Assembly: GCA_964535195.1 (NCBI GenBank)
Contig: CAZHSI010000004.1
Location: forward strand, 29,113-93,112
Direction of reading: 5' to 3'
DNA length: 64,000 nt
Source: UBA9339 sp964535195
GTDB lineage: Bacteria; Pseudomonadota; Gammaproteobacteria; UBA9339
Shown here piece after piece: positions 8,764 to 18,732 of the stretch (within the stretch, counting starts at the first letter, position 1; each line of letters opens with the position of its first letter). The notes under the pieces were generated by a model, which was given only the letters and a program-made list of their open reading frames with translations, made no database searches and was not told the origin of the DNA. The position numbers and the translations under genes are program-made.

Positions 8764-9340
8764 TTTTATTTTCAATCCCAGCTTGTAGTCTTTGTATGTT
8801 TTCGCGATGGCGCCAAATTATAATTCCAGCCATTATCAGGGTGGGCAAAAAATAGCCTTTGTCTGAACAGATTAATATGGTTATTGGGGCAACGATAGCG
8901 GCAACCGTTGAACCAAGTGAAACATATCGTGTTATTGCCACTATCGCAATCCAGCAGGTAAGAGCAATAAGCGCGACTGTTGGTGATAATGCTATAAATG
9001 CCCCGAGGGCCGTTGCTACGCCTTTACCGCCTTGAAAGTTGAAAAATATTGGTAGAAGGTGGCCTAAAAAAGCGCATAACGCTACTAATCCCAAAGAGCA
9101 GCCACTTATGCCGGCTAAATTAGCGATAAGTACGGGTAACAGTCCTTTTAGTAGATCACCGATCAAGGTTATTAGCGCAGGGATTTTTCCGCCAAGGCGT
9201 AAGACGTTAGTAGTTCCTGGGTTCATCGAGCCTTCAGTGCGCGGATCGGGTAATTTAAAGAGCTTACAAACGATAATGGCGCTTGATAAGGATCCGGCAA
9301 GGTACGCTAATATGGCAAAGAAGATTATCGTTATCATCAA
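8753..9340 (-). CDS. plsY: glycerol-3-phosphate acyltransferase PlsY
   Basis: 195-residue integral membrane enzyme that acylates glycerol-3-phosphate using acyl-phosphate, the product of PlsX (plsX is at 60.2 kb). The signature motifs are visible: GSMNPGTTNVLR near residue 40 and FNFQGGKGVATALGA in the middle, plus several hydrophobic helices. It faces tsaD tail to tail with an 11-base overlap. Confidence 0.95.
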   Translation of the reverse strand: MMITIIFFAILAYLAGSLSSAIIVCKLFKLPDPRTEGSMNPGTTNVLRLGGKIPALITLIGDLLKGLLPVLIANLAGISGCSLGLVALCAFLGHLLPIFFNFQGGKGVATALGAFIALSPTVALIALTCWIAIVAITRYVSLGSTVAAIVAPITILICSDKGYFLPTLIMAGIIIWRHRENIQRLQAGIENKIKL

Positions 9341-9399
9341 ACTATCTCCAAGTAATTAAGCAAAGAAAAGAATGTAACTGTTCGTACCACCATTAGCCA

Positions 9400-9475
9400 C
9401 CATCATTAGCCAAGCTTGTGGGGATGCGAAGCGATCTAGTATTTTTTTTCGGTCGCCCCACGAAACAACTTACGC
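9400..9475. repeat. small GC-rich inverted repeat between plsY and orn
   Basis: GTGGGG near 9418 pairs with CCCCAC near 9456 across a T-rich loop, and the word CATTAGCCA occurs twice just before it. GGATGCGAAGCGATC resembles the 'GCGAAGCGA' cores of dispersed repeats in Rickettsia and Legionella-like genomes. Function unknown; it could serve as a weak terminator between the divergently oriented plsY and orn. Confidence 0.3.
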
Positions 9476-9586
9476 TTTATTTGCGATGACAGCATCAGCA
9501 GTCACAAAAGAACTTGTAATATTTTAAGAAAAATGATTATCATACTTAAGAAAAAGGGTCAAGGTATCTTTCTTTACGAGAATAAT

Positions 9587-10141
9587 ATGATGAAACTAAG
9601 CCAAAATAATTTAATCTGGATCGATTTAGAAATGACTGGATTAAACCCAGATGAAGATCGAATTATAGAGATTGCTACAGTTGTTACCGATAAACATTTA
9701 AATGTTTTAGCCGAGGGGCCTGCGCTTGCAATTCACCATAGCGATAGAGTGTTAGCCAAGATGGATGAGTGGTGTGTGCATCAACATGGTTTGACAGGGT
9801 TGACTGAACAAGTTAGAAAAAGCAAAGTTAGTACGGCTAAAGCTGAAAAACTTACGTTAGAGTTTTTGCGGGAATATGTGCCCGAAAGTAAATCACCGAT
9901 GTGTGGTAACACTATTTGTCAAGATCGACGTTTTTTGTATAACTATATGCCAACACTAGAAAAATACTTTCACTATCGTAATTTTGATGTCAGTGTTTTG
10001 AAGATTATTGCGCGAAGATGGTATCCCCAAGTTGCCAAAGGTTTTCACAAGAAAACTCGACATCAAGCTTTAAGCGATATTTACGATTCTATCGATGAAA
10101 TGAAGTATTACATTAAAAATCTTTTTATTTTGCCGCTTTAG
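9587..10141 (+). CDS. orn: oligoribonuclease
   Basis: DEDDh 3'-5' exonuclease that degrades di- and oligoribonucleotides, essential in many gammaproteobacteria and also the final step of c-di-GMP turnover. Catalytic signatures are WIDLEMTGL near the N-terminus, NTICQDRRFL in the middle and the terminal RHQALSDI. The frame opens at 9533, but the ATG at 9587 gives 184 residues, close to the 181 of E. coli; the extra 18 residues upstream are not family-like. Confidence 0.95.
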   Translation: MMKLSQNNLIWIDLEMTGLNPDEDRIIEIATVVTDKHLNVLAEGPALAIHHSDRVLAKMDEWCVHQHGLTGLTEQVRKSKVSTAKAEKLTLEFLREYVPESKSPMCGNTICQDRRFLYNYMPTLEKYFHYRNFDVSVLKIIARRWYPQVAKGFHKKTRHQALSDIYDSIDEMKYYIKNLFILPL

Positions 10142-10174
10142 GTAAAAAATCATAAGGATTACTTGCCTAAAGGT

Positions 10175-11200
10175 TTAGGAACTCAGCGCCCATGCTACAT
10201 GTTCGCGCACTAATGCTGAGGGGTGATTTAAGCGTAATCTCAAAGCGGCTAATGTCTCTGGGGTTTTGGGTGAGTTACCAAGCGCTATTGCAATATTACG
10301 TAGCCAGCATTCATGCTTGATAAGCAATGGTGAACTTCGAGTTTTTTCTTTAAATTCTTCTTCATTCCATAAAAACCATTCGATTAAGTTATCTGAAGTA
10401 AAGGAAGGTACTTTTTCAAACCGATTGTTTGGTGTGGTTGGTACATGTTTATTCCATGGACACACCTCTTGGCATAGGTCACAGCCTAAAATTTTAGTAC
10501 CGATAACTGGGCGTAGTTCTAACGGGATTGAGCCTTTATGTGAGCCAGTTAAATAGGAGATGCAGCGTCTCGCATCTAGTTTACCTGGGGCAACTAAAGC
10601 TTTCGTCGGGCAGTTTTCAATGCATTTAATACAATTGCCACAGCGATTGGCTGTTGGCTGATCTATGGGTAGGGGGAGATCAGTAAGAATTTCGCCAAGA
10701 AAAAAAAACGAACCAAGGTTATTGTTAACTAAAATCGTGTGTTTGCCATACCAGCCTAAGCCTGCCTTGTAAGCTAAAGCTTTTTCCAGGATCGGGCCAT
10801 CGCCTGCAAAGATGCGCGTATTTTGTGGAATTTTTAATTTAAGATTAATTTGGTTAATGAATTCTTTGAGCAGTTGAGTAACCACCGCAGAATAGTCCTC
10901 TAAGCTGGCATACGCTGCTAAAGGATCATGAGGGGAGGAGGATCTTGGATAGCTTAGACCGCAGCATATTATTCTAGTAGCACTAGGCAGCAGTTTTTTA
11001 GGGTCAGCATAGATATCAATATTTTTTTTAAAATAGTTCATGTCACCGTTAAACTCGAGCGCCAACCATTTTTTTAGATGAATATTTTCTTGCAATAGAT
11101 TAGTATCGGTTATCCCAATTTGGCTGAAACCAAGTGTTTTGCCAAGTTTTTTGATTTCGCACGCTGCTTGGTTAAGATTGTAATGTTGATTTATATTCAT
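10175..11200 (-). CDS. queG: epoxyqueuosine reductase
   Basis: About 341 residues. It reduces epoxyqueuosine to queuosine in the wobble position of GUN-decoding tRNAs, using cobalamin and two [4Fe-4S] clusters. The cluster motifs CGNCIKCIENCP (about residues 187-198) and CDLCQEVCPWN (about 242-252) are intact, followed by a HEAT-like tail. I chose the ATG at 11200 rather than the longer frame from 11239, which would overlap nnrD. Divergent from nnrD with about 10 bases between starts, as in many gammaproteobacteria. Confidence 0.95.
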   Translation of the reverse strand: MNINQHYNLNQAACEIKKLGKTLGFSQIGITDTNLLQENIHLKKWLALEFNGDMNYFKKNIDIYADPKKLLPSATRIICCGLSYPRSSSPHDPLAAYASLEDYSAVVTQLLKEFINQINLKLKIPQNTRIFAGDGPILEKALAYKAGLGWYGKHTILVNNNLGSFFFLGEILTDLPLPIDQPTANRCGNCIKCIENCPTKALVAPGKLDARRCISYLTGSHKGSIPLELRPVIGTKILGCDLCQEVCPWNKHVPTTPNNRFEKVPSFTSDNLIEWFLWNEEEFKEKTRSSPLLIKHECWLRNIAIALGNSPKTPETLAALRLRLNHPSALVREHVAWALSS

Positions 11201-11210
11201 AGCAGGCTTG

Positions 11211-12728
11211 ATGGATAGAATAGATTTTATGACAAACAATGTTACTGCATTATATACAGTTGAGCAAATCCGTGAGTTAGAAAAAATAGCTATCGAGAAG
11301 TTTGGTATTAGTGTTAATGTTTTAATGGAGCGTGCAGGAAAAGGCGCTTTTCAAGTCCTAAGAAAACAATGGCCGCAGGCAAAAAATGTCACCGTAGTGT
11401 GTGGTAAAGGTAATAATGGTGGTGATGGTTATGTGGTTGCATATTTAGCCAAAAAGGCTCGATTAAATGTTAAAATTTTGCAGCTCGTGCCATATGAAGC
11501 ATTAAATGGTGCGGCAGCACGTGCCGCGCAAAAATGTAAAAAAATAAAGATTAAAGCATTGCCGTTTAGTGCGAAAGAATTAGAGGGAAGTGAGGTTATT
11601 GTTGATGCTATTTTAGGAATTGGAGTTGTTGGCAAGATTAGCGGGAAATTTAAATTAGCAATCGAGGCAATTAATGCCACTAACACCCCAGTTTTGGCGA
11701 TTGATTTACCGTCGGGTGTCAACGCTGATAGTGGTAATGTTCTTGGTACGGCAATTAATGCAAATATTACGGTCACATTTATTGGGCTAAAAATCGGGTT
11801 GTTAATTGGCGAAGCGCGTAATCACACGGGTGCTATAATCTGTCATGATTTATCTTTGCCAGAAAAAATATGGCAAGAGGTTGATGTTTTTGCCAAGAAG
11901 TTAGACTTAATGGAAGAAATAAAGTCACTTCCACCTCGTAAGCGTACGGCTCATAAAGGAAGTTTTGGTCATGTGTTAGTTATTGGTGGTGATTATGGGA
12001 TGGGTGGCGCTGTACGTATGGCAGCAGAAGCAGCGTTAAGAGTCGGTGCTGGGTTGGTTAGTGTAGCTACCAGGGAAAAAAATGCCTTAGTAATTAATGC
12101 AGTATGCCCTGAAATTATGGCACACGGAGTAAACGCAGGGAAAAAATTGCATCCTCTCTTGGCTAAAGCTAGCGTCATCATCCTTGGTCCTGGCTTAGGA
12201 ACATCTGGTTGGGGTAAGAGTTTGTTGAATGTCGCACTTAAAGTAAAAAAGCCAATGGTAATTGATGCTGATGCTTTAAATATTTTGGCGACTAGTCGTA
12301 GGTTTAAGAAAGGTAATTGGGTTTTAACGCCGCATCCTGGTGAAGCTGCACGATTACTGAAAACAACTAATCAGAACATCCAGACCAATCGTTTAAAAGC
12401 GGTGCAAAGTATTCAACGTACTTTTGGTGGGATTAGTGTTTTAAAGGGGGCTGGTACTTTAATCGCTGGAGTAAACGAAGAAATTAGGGTGTGTGACGCC
12501 GGTAATCCAGGGATGGCAAGTGCTGGCATGGGTGATGTTTTAAGTGGAATCATTGCTGGTTTGATTGCGCAAGGGTTAAGTTTAGGTGACGCAGCAAATT
12601 TGGGGGTATTGGTACATGCTCTCGCAGGGGACCGTTTAGCAGCAAAAAAGGGGATGATCGGCATACTTGCTTTAGATTTATTGCCAGAGGTTAGGCGCAT
12701 ACTTACGGAGGCGATGGGAATATGGTGA
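11211..12728 (+). CDS. nnrD: bifunctional NAD(P)H-hydrate epimerase / ADP-dependent dehydratase
   Basis: About 505 residues, fused YjeF_N plus carbohydrate-kinase-like domain, repairing hydrated NAD(P)H. The N-terminal epimerase has CGKGNNGGDGYVVA and AIDLPSGVNADSG. The C-terminal dehydratase has LILGPGLG-like and DAGNPGMASAGMGDVLSG motifs. The start could be ATG 11211 or ATG 11229; neither has a strong ribosome-binding site. It overlaps the start of tsaE by 7 bases, so nnrD-tsaE-amiC form one transcription unit. Confidence 0.95.
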   Translation: MDRIDFMTNNVTALYTVEQIRELEKIAIEKFGISVNVLMERAGKGAFQVLRKQWPQAKNVTVVCGKGNNGGDGYVVAYLAKKARLNVKILQLVPYEALNGAAARAAQKCKKIKIKALPFSAKELEGSEVIVDAILGIGVVGKISGKFKLAIEAINATNTPVLAIDLPSGVNADSGNVLGTAINANITVTFIGLKIGLLIGEARNHTGAIICHDLSLPEKIWQEVDVFAKKLDLMEEIKSLPPRKRTAHKGSFGHVLVIGGDYGMGGAVRMAAEAALRVGAGLVSVATREKNALVINAVCPEIMAHGVNAGKKLHPLLAKASVIILGPGLGTSGWGKSLLNVALKVKKPMVIDADALNILATSRRFKKGNWVLTPHPGEAARLLKTTNQNIQTNRLKAVQSIQRTFGGISVLKGAGTLIAGVNEEIRVCDAGNPGMASAGMGDVLSGIIAGLIAQGLSLGDAANLGVLVHALAGDRLAAKKGMIGILALDLLPEVRRILTEAMGIW

Positions 12729-13174
12729 TAACTTCAGCAGCTGCTATGCGAAAGTTAGGTGGGGGGTTAGCTCGAGTAGTTTTACCTGGTACTGTCATTT
12801 ATTTACGGGGAGAACTTGGTGTCGGCAAAACCACTTTTGTGCGTGGTTTTTTACGTGGGCTAGGTTATTTGCGCCATGTGCGCAGCCCCTCTTTTAATTT
12901 ATTTGAGATTTATCAAGTTAAGAACCAAATATTTTGTCATTTTGATTTATATCGGCTAAAACATCCTGAGGAATTGGTGTATATCGGGATAGCAGATTAT
13001 TTTAACGAAAAAAATATTTGTTTGATAGAATGGCCAGAGCATGGTAAAGAGTATCTGCCAGCAGAGGATTTATGTTGTAGTTTTAAATTCTTACCTCAGA
13101 GTCAGGATAGAATATTAGAAATTAAAGCAGCTTCTGCTAAAGGTAAAAATATAATAAAACAGTTAGTAACGTAA
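12722..13174 (+). CDS. tsaE: tRNA threonylcarbamoyladenosine biosynthesis ATPase TsaE
   Basis: 150 residues. It is the ATPase partner of TsaD/TsaB in t6A synthesis. The Walker A loop GELGVGKTT lies at about residues 29-37, followed by SPSFNLFEIY and HFDLYRL, and EWPEHG near the C-terminus; all are TsaE hallmarks. It overlaps nnrD by 7 bases and amiC by 1 base (TAATG), so the three are translationally coupled. Confidence 0.96.
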   Translation: MVITSAAAMRKLGGGLARVVLPGTVIYLRGELGVGKTTFVRGFLRGLGYLRHVRSPSFNLFEIYQVKNQIFCHFDLYRLKHPEELVYIGIADYFNEKNICLIEWPEHGKEYLPAEDLCCSFKFLPQSQDRILEIKAASAKGKNIIKQLVT

Positions 13175-14550
13175 TGAAATTTTATTCTAAGATATTAATC
13201 CTATTTTTATTTATTGTTTTTGGACAAGAAGCGTTATCTAGTATTACCAAAATAACTAAAATTCGGTTATCTACTGATCATGCTAAAACCAGATTAGTGC
13301 TTGATGTTACGGGCGAGACTACTTATGTTACTACAACTTTTCCAGATAAAGTTATTATTGATATAAAAAAGGCTATACTTAGGACCTCGTTAATAGCTCA
13401 GGGGGTTGCTAAAACTCCTATTGTTTCAATCAGTAGCACCAAAAAAGGTACGGGGTTGTGTTTGGTTTTGGCTTTAAAAAAACCTGTAAGTTTACGTCAT
13501 TTTACGATGTCGAAACCAGCGCGGCTGGTGTTTGATTTATATCCGGTTGAAAAAAACCAAGAGCCACAAGTTACTTTAAAACCACAGCAATTATCTACGG
13601 TAGCTGATTTAGATCAGAATCTTGTCGATAAAATGTATCAGAATTATGAAAAAGGCTTTGATAAGTATTATGGGAGTGTAACCGTCCGTGATAGCAAAGC
13701 TCGGGGAGAGAGCATTGTTACAGAAAATAAACTTGCAGAAAGCCCTAATGACAGAGATTTTGTACCAGAAGTTTCATATCAGGATAAAGACCAAAGAAAC
13801 AATGGGCGGCCAGTTATAATCGTTATTGATCCTGGTCATGGTGGCCATGATTCTGGTGCTATCGGTTATAGTGGTACTCAAGAAAAGAGAATAACCTTGG
13901 CGGTAGCTAAGGCGTTGCAAAAAATCATAAATAAAACTAGTGGGTTCCATGCTATTCTTACTCGGAACGATGACTATTTCATACCTTTGCGGAGGCGACT
14001 TGGCATAGCCCACGAGAAAAAAGGCGATATGTTCATTTCTATTCATGCTGATGCCTATATTAATAATACTGCTCATGGGGTATCGGTGTTTGCTTTATCG
14101 CAAAAGGGCGCTACTAGTGAAGCAGCTCGTTGGTTAGCGCAAAAGGAAAATGAATCAGAATTAGGTCAAGCGATCTCTGATAAGAGTAGTTTGCTACGTT
14201 CGGTGCTGATAGATTTAGCCCAAACAGCTACCATTAGTGCAAGTTTAGAAATTGGGAGCAAGATACTACAAGCATTGTCTGGGGTAGCTAGTTTACATTT
14301 TGCTGAGGTGGAGCAGGCAGCGTTTGTGGTATTGAAATCACCAGATATTCCTTCCTTATTAGTAGAGGTTGGTTTCATTACTTATGGCCCAGAAGAGAAA
14401 AAATTACGTGATGCTAGATATCAAGAAGAGGTTGCTGTTCGTTTGGCACATGGTATACAATCCTATTTTGTTCGTCACCCACCGCCAGGAAGCTATTTGG
14501 CTAAGTTTAGGCCACAAAAATATGCAACTCTCAGAGAAGCTTTGCCGTAA
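13174..14550 (+). CDS. amiC: N-acetylmuramoyl-L-alanine amidase with AMIN domain
   Basis: 458 residues. An N-terminal signal peptide (about 1-22) is followed by a septum-targeting AMIN domain (about 25-115), a linker, and an Amidase_3 catalytic domain (about 208-430) with IDPGHGGHDSGAIG, SIHADAY and LLVEVGFIT, which contain the zinc ligands and the catalytic Glu. It cleaves the stem peptide from glycan strands during daughter-cell separation. AmiB and AmiC differ mainly in C-terminal LysM repeats; I see none, so the AmiC-like name is preferred. Confidence 0.93.
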   Translation: MKFYSKILILFLFIVFGQEALSSITKITKIRLSTDHAKTRLVLDVTGETTYVTTTFPDKVIIDIKKAILRTSLIAQGVAKTPIVSISSTKKGTGLCLVLALKKPVSLRHFTMSKPARLVFDLYPVEKNQEPQVTLKPQQLSTVADLDQNLVDKMYQNYEKGFDKYYGSVTVRDSKARGESIVTENKLAESPNDRDFVPEVSYQDKDQRNNGRPVIIVIDPGHGGHDSGAIGYSGTQEKRITLAVAKALQKIINKTSGFHAILTRNDDYFIPLRRRLGIAHEKKGDMFISIHADAYINNTAHGVSVFALSQKGATSEAARWLAQKENESELGQAISDKSSLLRSVLIDLAQTATISASLEIGSKILQALSGVASLHFAEVEQAAFVVLKSPDIPSLLVEVGFITYGPEEKKLRDARYQEEVAVRLAHGIQSYFVRHPPPGSYLAKFRPQKYATLREALP

Positions 14551-14626
14551 AACTTAAAAACATGAATTAACAGTATATAGCTAAAAAATCTATTTAGTAA
14601 ATCGGTGTTAATTGGGAGTTTTATTA

Positions 14627-16483
14627 ATGAATATTAAAGTCTTAGATTCTCATCTAATCAGTCAAATCGCAGCTGGTGAGGTGGTTGAGCGCCCAAGTTC
14701 GGTAGTAAAAGAGCTATTAGAAAATAGTTTAGATGCAAACGCTACCGAAATTAATCTGGAAATTGTAGGTGGTGGGATAAAGTTGATTCGCTTACGTGAT
14801 AATGGTTCTGGTATTGCTAAAGATGAACTAAAGCTTGCGGTGAGTCGGCATGCTACTAGTAAAATCAAAACGCTTGATGATTTAGAGCAAATTGCAAGTC
14901 TAGGGTTTCGGGGAGAAGCGCTTGCTAGCATTTGTTCGGTAGCTCGATTTAAATTAGTTTCTAAAGTTGCTGCTGATAAAGCAGGATGGCAAATTTCTCA
15001 AGAGGGAGAAGTAGCCACGTTGGCCTTAAAGCCAGTCTCGCATCCCATAGGAACCACGGTTGAGGTAAGCGATCTATTTTTTAACGTGCCAGTGCGACGT
15101 AAATTTTTACGGACTGAGCAAACTGAATTTAACCATATCTTGGAGATGGTTGGACGGTTAGCTCTAAGTCGTTTTGATGTGGGTTTTTTATTTAAGCATA
15201 ACGATAAAACCATTTGGTCTTTACCTGTAGCCAAAACCCCTCAGGCGTGTATTGAACGGGTAGGGGAGATCGTGAGCCAAGAGTTTCCTCAAAATGCTTA
15301 TGCCATAGATTTTGGCGACGATGCTTTAAAATTAACTGGCTGGATTTCACAACCACACTATACGCGAAGTCAATCTGATCAGCAGTATTTGTATATTAAT
15401 GGTAGAATTGTTCGTGATAAAACCATGGCACATGCTATCAAACAAGCCTACCAAGATGTAATCGTTCAAGGGCGTCATCCAGTAGTGGTCTTATATTTAA
15501 AAATCGCGCCTTCTTTAGTTGATGTTAATGTTCATCCCACTAAAGCTGAAGTTAGGTTCTGTGATAGTAGGTTAGTTCACGATTTTATAGCGCGAGGCTT
15601 AAAAGCGGCATTAGCAGTAAGTGGCACTTTAACTTCTACAGAGTCAAAAGATTATTTAAACTTTGCTACACCTTCAAAGTCGCTGCTTATGGCTGCTGAG
15701 CAAACGGCAACATATGAAAGAGTGTCGGCCAAAGCTATACCGGCTGATCCTAATGCCTTTGCTTTAAAACAGCAGAATTGGGCTTTTAATGGCAAAAGTT
15801 TTTCTCAAGACAAAAAAAATATTGATGATGTTGTTATTTACCAATCGATGGCAGTCGAGGGCGTGGTTTCTCAGGCGCAACCAAGTTTCGATACGCCTAT
15901 TTTGCCCCCTCTGGGGTTTGCTTTAGCCCAATTACATGGTATCTATATTTTAGCGGAAAATAAGGATGGTTTAGTGATCGTGGATGCTCATGCAGCGCAC
16001 GAAAGAATTAATTACGAGAAATTAAAGAAGCTATATGAAGCAACAGCAATCCCTAAGCAAACCGAACTTTTACCTATAGCAGTAACTTTAAATAATACGG
16101 AAATTAATTGTGTCGAAGCTAATAGTGATCTTTTCCAAAAACTTGGGTTTACTCTTACATGGTCGTCGCCAAACAGTGTTTTGGTGCGGGCACTGCCAGT
16201 GTTGTTACAGGATGTTAATGTCGAACAGTTGCTTAAAGATATTATTGCCGATCTTTTATCGCATGATAGTGTAGACAGTGCTGTGGTAAATAGGAATAAA
16301 ATCCTAGCAACGATGGCTTGTCATAGTAGTGTGCGTGCTAACCGTAAGTTAAGTGTTGAAGAGATGGATGAGTTACTGCGTACACTTGAAGCTACCGAGC
16401 GTGGCGGACAATGTGGTCATGGCCGTCCTACTTGGGTGCCATTTACGCTCGCAAATTTAGCTAAGCTTTTTTCGCGTGGATGA
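14627..16483 (+). CDS. mutL: DNA mismatch repair protein MutL
   Basis: About 618 residues. The N-terminal GHKL ATPase is clear: IAAGEVVERPSSVVKELLENSLDA, DNGSGI, ATSKI and GFRGEALASI. The C-terminal dimerisation domain ends with GGQCGHGRPT. The endonuclease motif of MutL from organisms lacking MutH (DQHAAHERI-type plus DQHAx2Ex4E) is not evident: the corresponding site reads VDAHAAHERINYEK. Start at 14627 is favoured by GGGAG at 14614-14618. The miaA and hfq genes that usually follow are absent here. Confidence 0.96.
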   Translation: MNIKVLDSHLISQIAAGEVVERPSSVVKELLENSLDANATEINLEIVGGGIKLIRLRDNGSGIAKDELKLAVSRHATSKIKTLDDLEQIASLGFRGEALASICSVARFKLVSKVAADKAGWQISQEGEVATLALKPVSHPIGTTVEVSDLFFNVPVRRKFLRTEQTEFNHILEMVGRLALSRFDVGFLFKHNDKTIWSLPVAKTPQACIERVGEIVSQEFPQNAYAIDFGDDALKLTGWISQPHYTRSQSDQQYLYINGRIVRDKTMAHAIKQAYQDVIVQGRHPVVVLYLKIAPSLVDVNVHPTKAEVRFCDSRLVHDFIARGLKAALAVSGTLTSTESKDYLNFATPSKSLLMAAEQTATYERVSAKAIPADPNAFALKQQNWAFNGKSFSQDKKNIDDVVIYQSMAVEGVVSQAQPSFDTPILPPLGFALAQLHGIYILAENKDGLVIVDAHAAHERINYEKLKKLYEATAIPKQTELLPIAVTLNNTEINCVEANSDLFQKLGFTLTWSSPNSVLVRALPVLLQDVNVEQLLKDIIADLLSHDSVDSAVVNRNKILATMACHSSVRANRKLSVEEMDELLRTLEATERGGQCGHGRPTWVPFTLANLAKLFSRG

Positions 16484-16738
16484 ATTTTCTAGCTTGGTAT
16501 GGGCTATTAATCAAAAATTGCAATGACCACAAAAAATTAGGTTGCCACAGTTTCTGAAAGCCTATGTTATGCAGCTTGTTATGTGTGACATAGCAATGGG
16601 TTATTCCCAATAAATATAAAAAAAGACGCATCTCAAAAGCACCGGGGACCAACTAACTGTTGTCCGTTGAAATTGCTTCAATTCTTACAAAAACTCGCAT
16701 ACAATATGCGATCGGTCAAAATAAGAGGGGATTTAGGT

Positions 16739-17425
16739 ATGAGTAACGATTCTTTAGAAGTAATAGATATAGCCACACAGACACCAGGACAAATAATTAA
16801 AGCTACGCGGGAGGCTAGACGGATTAGTATTAGTGAGGTGGTGCAAAGATTATTATTAAGTAAGCAAGTTATTCTGGCACTAGAGGATGATAATTACAGT
16901 AAGATTCCGGCGCAAGTTTATGCTGAGGGATATTTGAAAGCATATGCTCAGTTTTTACAAATTCCAAGTGATACTATAATTAAAAGTTTTCGTCGATTAA
17001 ATGTTTATCCTAGTTTTGAAACTAAAAAAGCTGCATCTAACTCTTTAGTGGAATGTAAGTTTGATCTCAAGGGGTTGTTAGAAAAACAAAAAGCTCGCAT
17101 TATTTTGTCGGGATTAGCTGGAGTTTTAGTTTTAAGTATAGTTACATTTTTTGCCGTTAAGTTATTTGCTGGCAAAGACGCAGAGATGGCATCTACACTT
17201 AATGCTGCTACTACATCCAATGTTTCTATCGATGCACCAGAGGTAACGGTAACGGAACAGCCTTCAACATCTGACTTTACAACTACTAATTCTCCCGAGT
17301 CTAGTACTGGTATTGAAGAAACGGCAGGAGTTGGTAGCGTTGGCAAAGGCGCGATAATTGATGAGCCTGGGGCAGTAGTTCCGACAACCAAAACCAAGGC
17401 AAAAGCAAAAGCTAAGTTACAATAA
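16739..17425 (+). CDS. rodZ: RodZ-like helix-turn-helix membrane protein
   Basis: 228 residues. An N-terminal Xre-type helix-turn-helix (about 17-80, with PGQIIKATREARRISISEV and QVYAEGYLKAYAQFL) binds MreB in RodZ proteins. One transmembrane helix follows (about 119-143), then a Thr/Ser-rich periplasmic tail with an Ala-Lys repeat at the end. The usual C-terminal DUF4115 beta domain seems missing or very short. It sits just upstream of hisS as in E. coli, but ispG is absent between them. GAGGGG at 16725-16730 supports the ATG at 16739. Confidence 0.8.
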   Translation: MSNDSLEVIDIATQTPGQIIKATREARRISISEVVQRLLLSKQVILALEDDNYSKIPAQVYAEGYLKAYAQFLQIPSDTIIKSFRRLNVYPSFETKKAASNSLVECKFDLKGLLEKQKARIILSGLAGVLVLSIVTFFAVKLFAGKDAEMASTLNAATTSNVSIDAPEVTVTEQPSTSDFTTTNSPESSTGIEETAGVGSVGKGAIIDEPGAVVPTTKTKAKAKAKLQ

Positions 17426-17446
17426 TATATTATAAAGACTGTGCAA

Positions 17447-18724
17447 ATGAAAAATATTCAAGCAGTTAGAGGAATGAACGATATTTTACCTGGCACCAGT
17501 AAGTATTGGTCTATGGTTGAGGGAGTTTTACGGCAGATTGTTGCGCAATATGGTTACCAAGAAATTCGTTTTCCGTTAGTTGAATTTACTGAGCTATTTG
17601 CTCGTGCCATTGGGGAGGCTACTGACGTAGTAGAAAAAGAGATGTATACCTTTTTAGACCGGAATGGTGATAGTTTAACTTTACGTCCAGAAGGGACTGC
17701 GAGCTGTATTCGTGCCGGTATTGAGCATGGGTTATTTTACAATCAGACACAGCGTTTGTTTTATTGTGGTCCAATGTTTAGACATGAGCGTCCGCAAAAA
17801 GGGCGTTATCGTCAGTTTCATCAGTTTGGTGTGGAAGCCTATGGTTTATCAGGACCAGATATCGATGTTGAGCTAATGTTGCTTGCTTTGAGATTTTGGC
17901 AAGAGTTAAATATAGAGCAACGAGTACAGTTGCAAATCAATACTCTTGGTAGTACAACATCTCGTATTAAATATCGTGAATATCTAGTGGATTATTTTAA
18001 AAATAATTATGACGTTTTAGACGAAGATAGTAAGCGGCGTTTATTGCTTAACCCCCTGAGGATTTTAGATAGCAAAAATCCTGAACTGCAAGAATTGATT
18101 AAGGGGGCGCCTAAGATTGTTGATTGTCTTGATGATGAGGTGCGTCGTCATTTTGATGATTTATGTAGCATGTTAGATCAAGTCAATGTTCCATATGTGG
18201 TGAATCCAAACTTAGTGCGTGGCTTAGATTATTATTGTCTGACAGTGTTTGAGTGGGTGCCTATAAATATATCAGGGATGGGGGCCCAGAGTTCTGTGTG
18301 CGCTGGCGGGCATTACGATGGTTTAGTAGCTGAAATGGGCGGTAAGTCGACCCCGGCTATTGGTTTTGCTATAGGTTTAGAAAGATTGCTATCGTTAGTT
18401 AGCGATAGCTTACATCCCCCTGTTTCTAATACAGTGTATTTTATATTATTAGGCGAAGGAACAGCTATTAAGAGTAAGGGGTTTTTTCTTGCAGATAAAA
18501 TTCGTAAAAATAATAACATAGATGTTATAGTTAATTGTGGCGGTGGTGATTTAAGCACGCAGTTAAAACGTGCTAACAAAAGTGCTGCGACCATAGCTAT
18601 AATTTTGGGGGAAAACGAGTTAGCGCGAGAGGAGGTTTTGATTAAATATTTACGCAAAGATCAACCTCAACGTAATATTAAGCTAACCGAGCTTTTGAGT
18701 GAAAAGTTTTTTAATAATAATTAG
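17447..18724 (+). CDS. hisS: histidyl-tRNA synthetase
   Basis: About 425 residues, class II synthetase charging tRNA-His. It begins IQAVRGMNDILPG, has motif 2 (MFRHERPQKGRYRQFHQFG) and the two histidine signatures (LVRGLDYYCLTVFEW and motif 3 TPAIGFAIGLERLL), then an anticodon-binding domain. An in-frame GTG lies two codons upstream at 17441; neither start has a clear ribosome-binding site. It lies between rodZ and yfgM, the usual order. Confidence 0.97.
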   Translation: MKNIQAVRGMNDILPGTSKYWSMVEGVLRQIVAQYGYQEIRFPLVEFTELFARAIGEATDVVEKEMYTFLDRNGDSLTLRPEGTASCIRAGIEHGLFYNQTQRLFYCGPMFRHERPQKGRYRQFHQFGVEAYGLSGPDIDVELMLLALRFWQELNIEQRVQLQINTLGSTTSRIKYREYLVDYFKNNYDVLDEDSKRRLLLNPLRILDSKNPELQELIKGAPKIVDCLDDEVRRHFDDLCSMLDQVNVPYVVNPNLVRGLDYYCLTVFEWVPINISGMGAQSSVCAGGHYDGLVAEMGGKSTPAIGFAIGLERLLSLVSDSLHPPVSNTVYFILLGEGTAIKSKGFFLADKIRKNNNIDVIVNCGGGDLSTQLKRANKSAATIAIILGENELAREEVLIKYLRKDQPQRNIKLTELLSEKFFNNN

Positions 18725-18732
18725 GGTGTTTT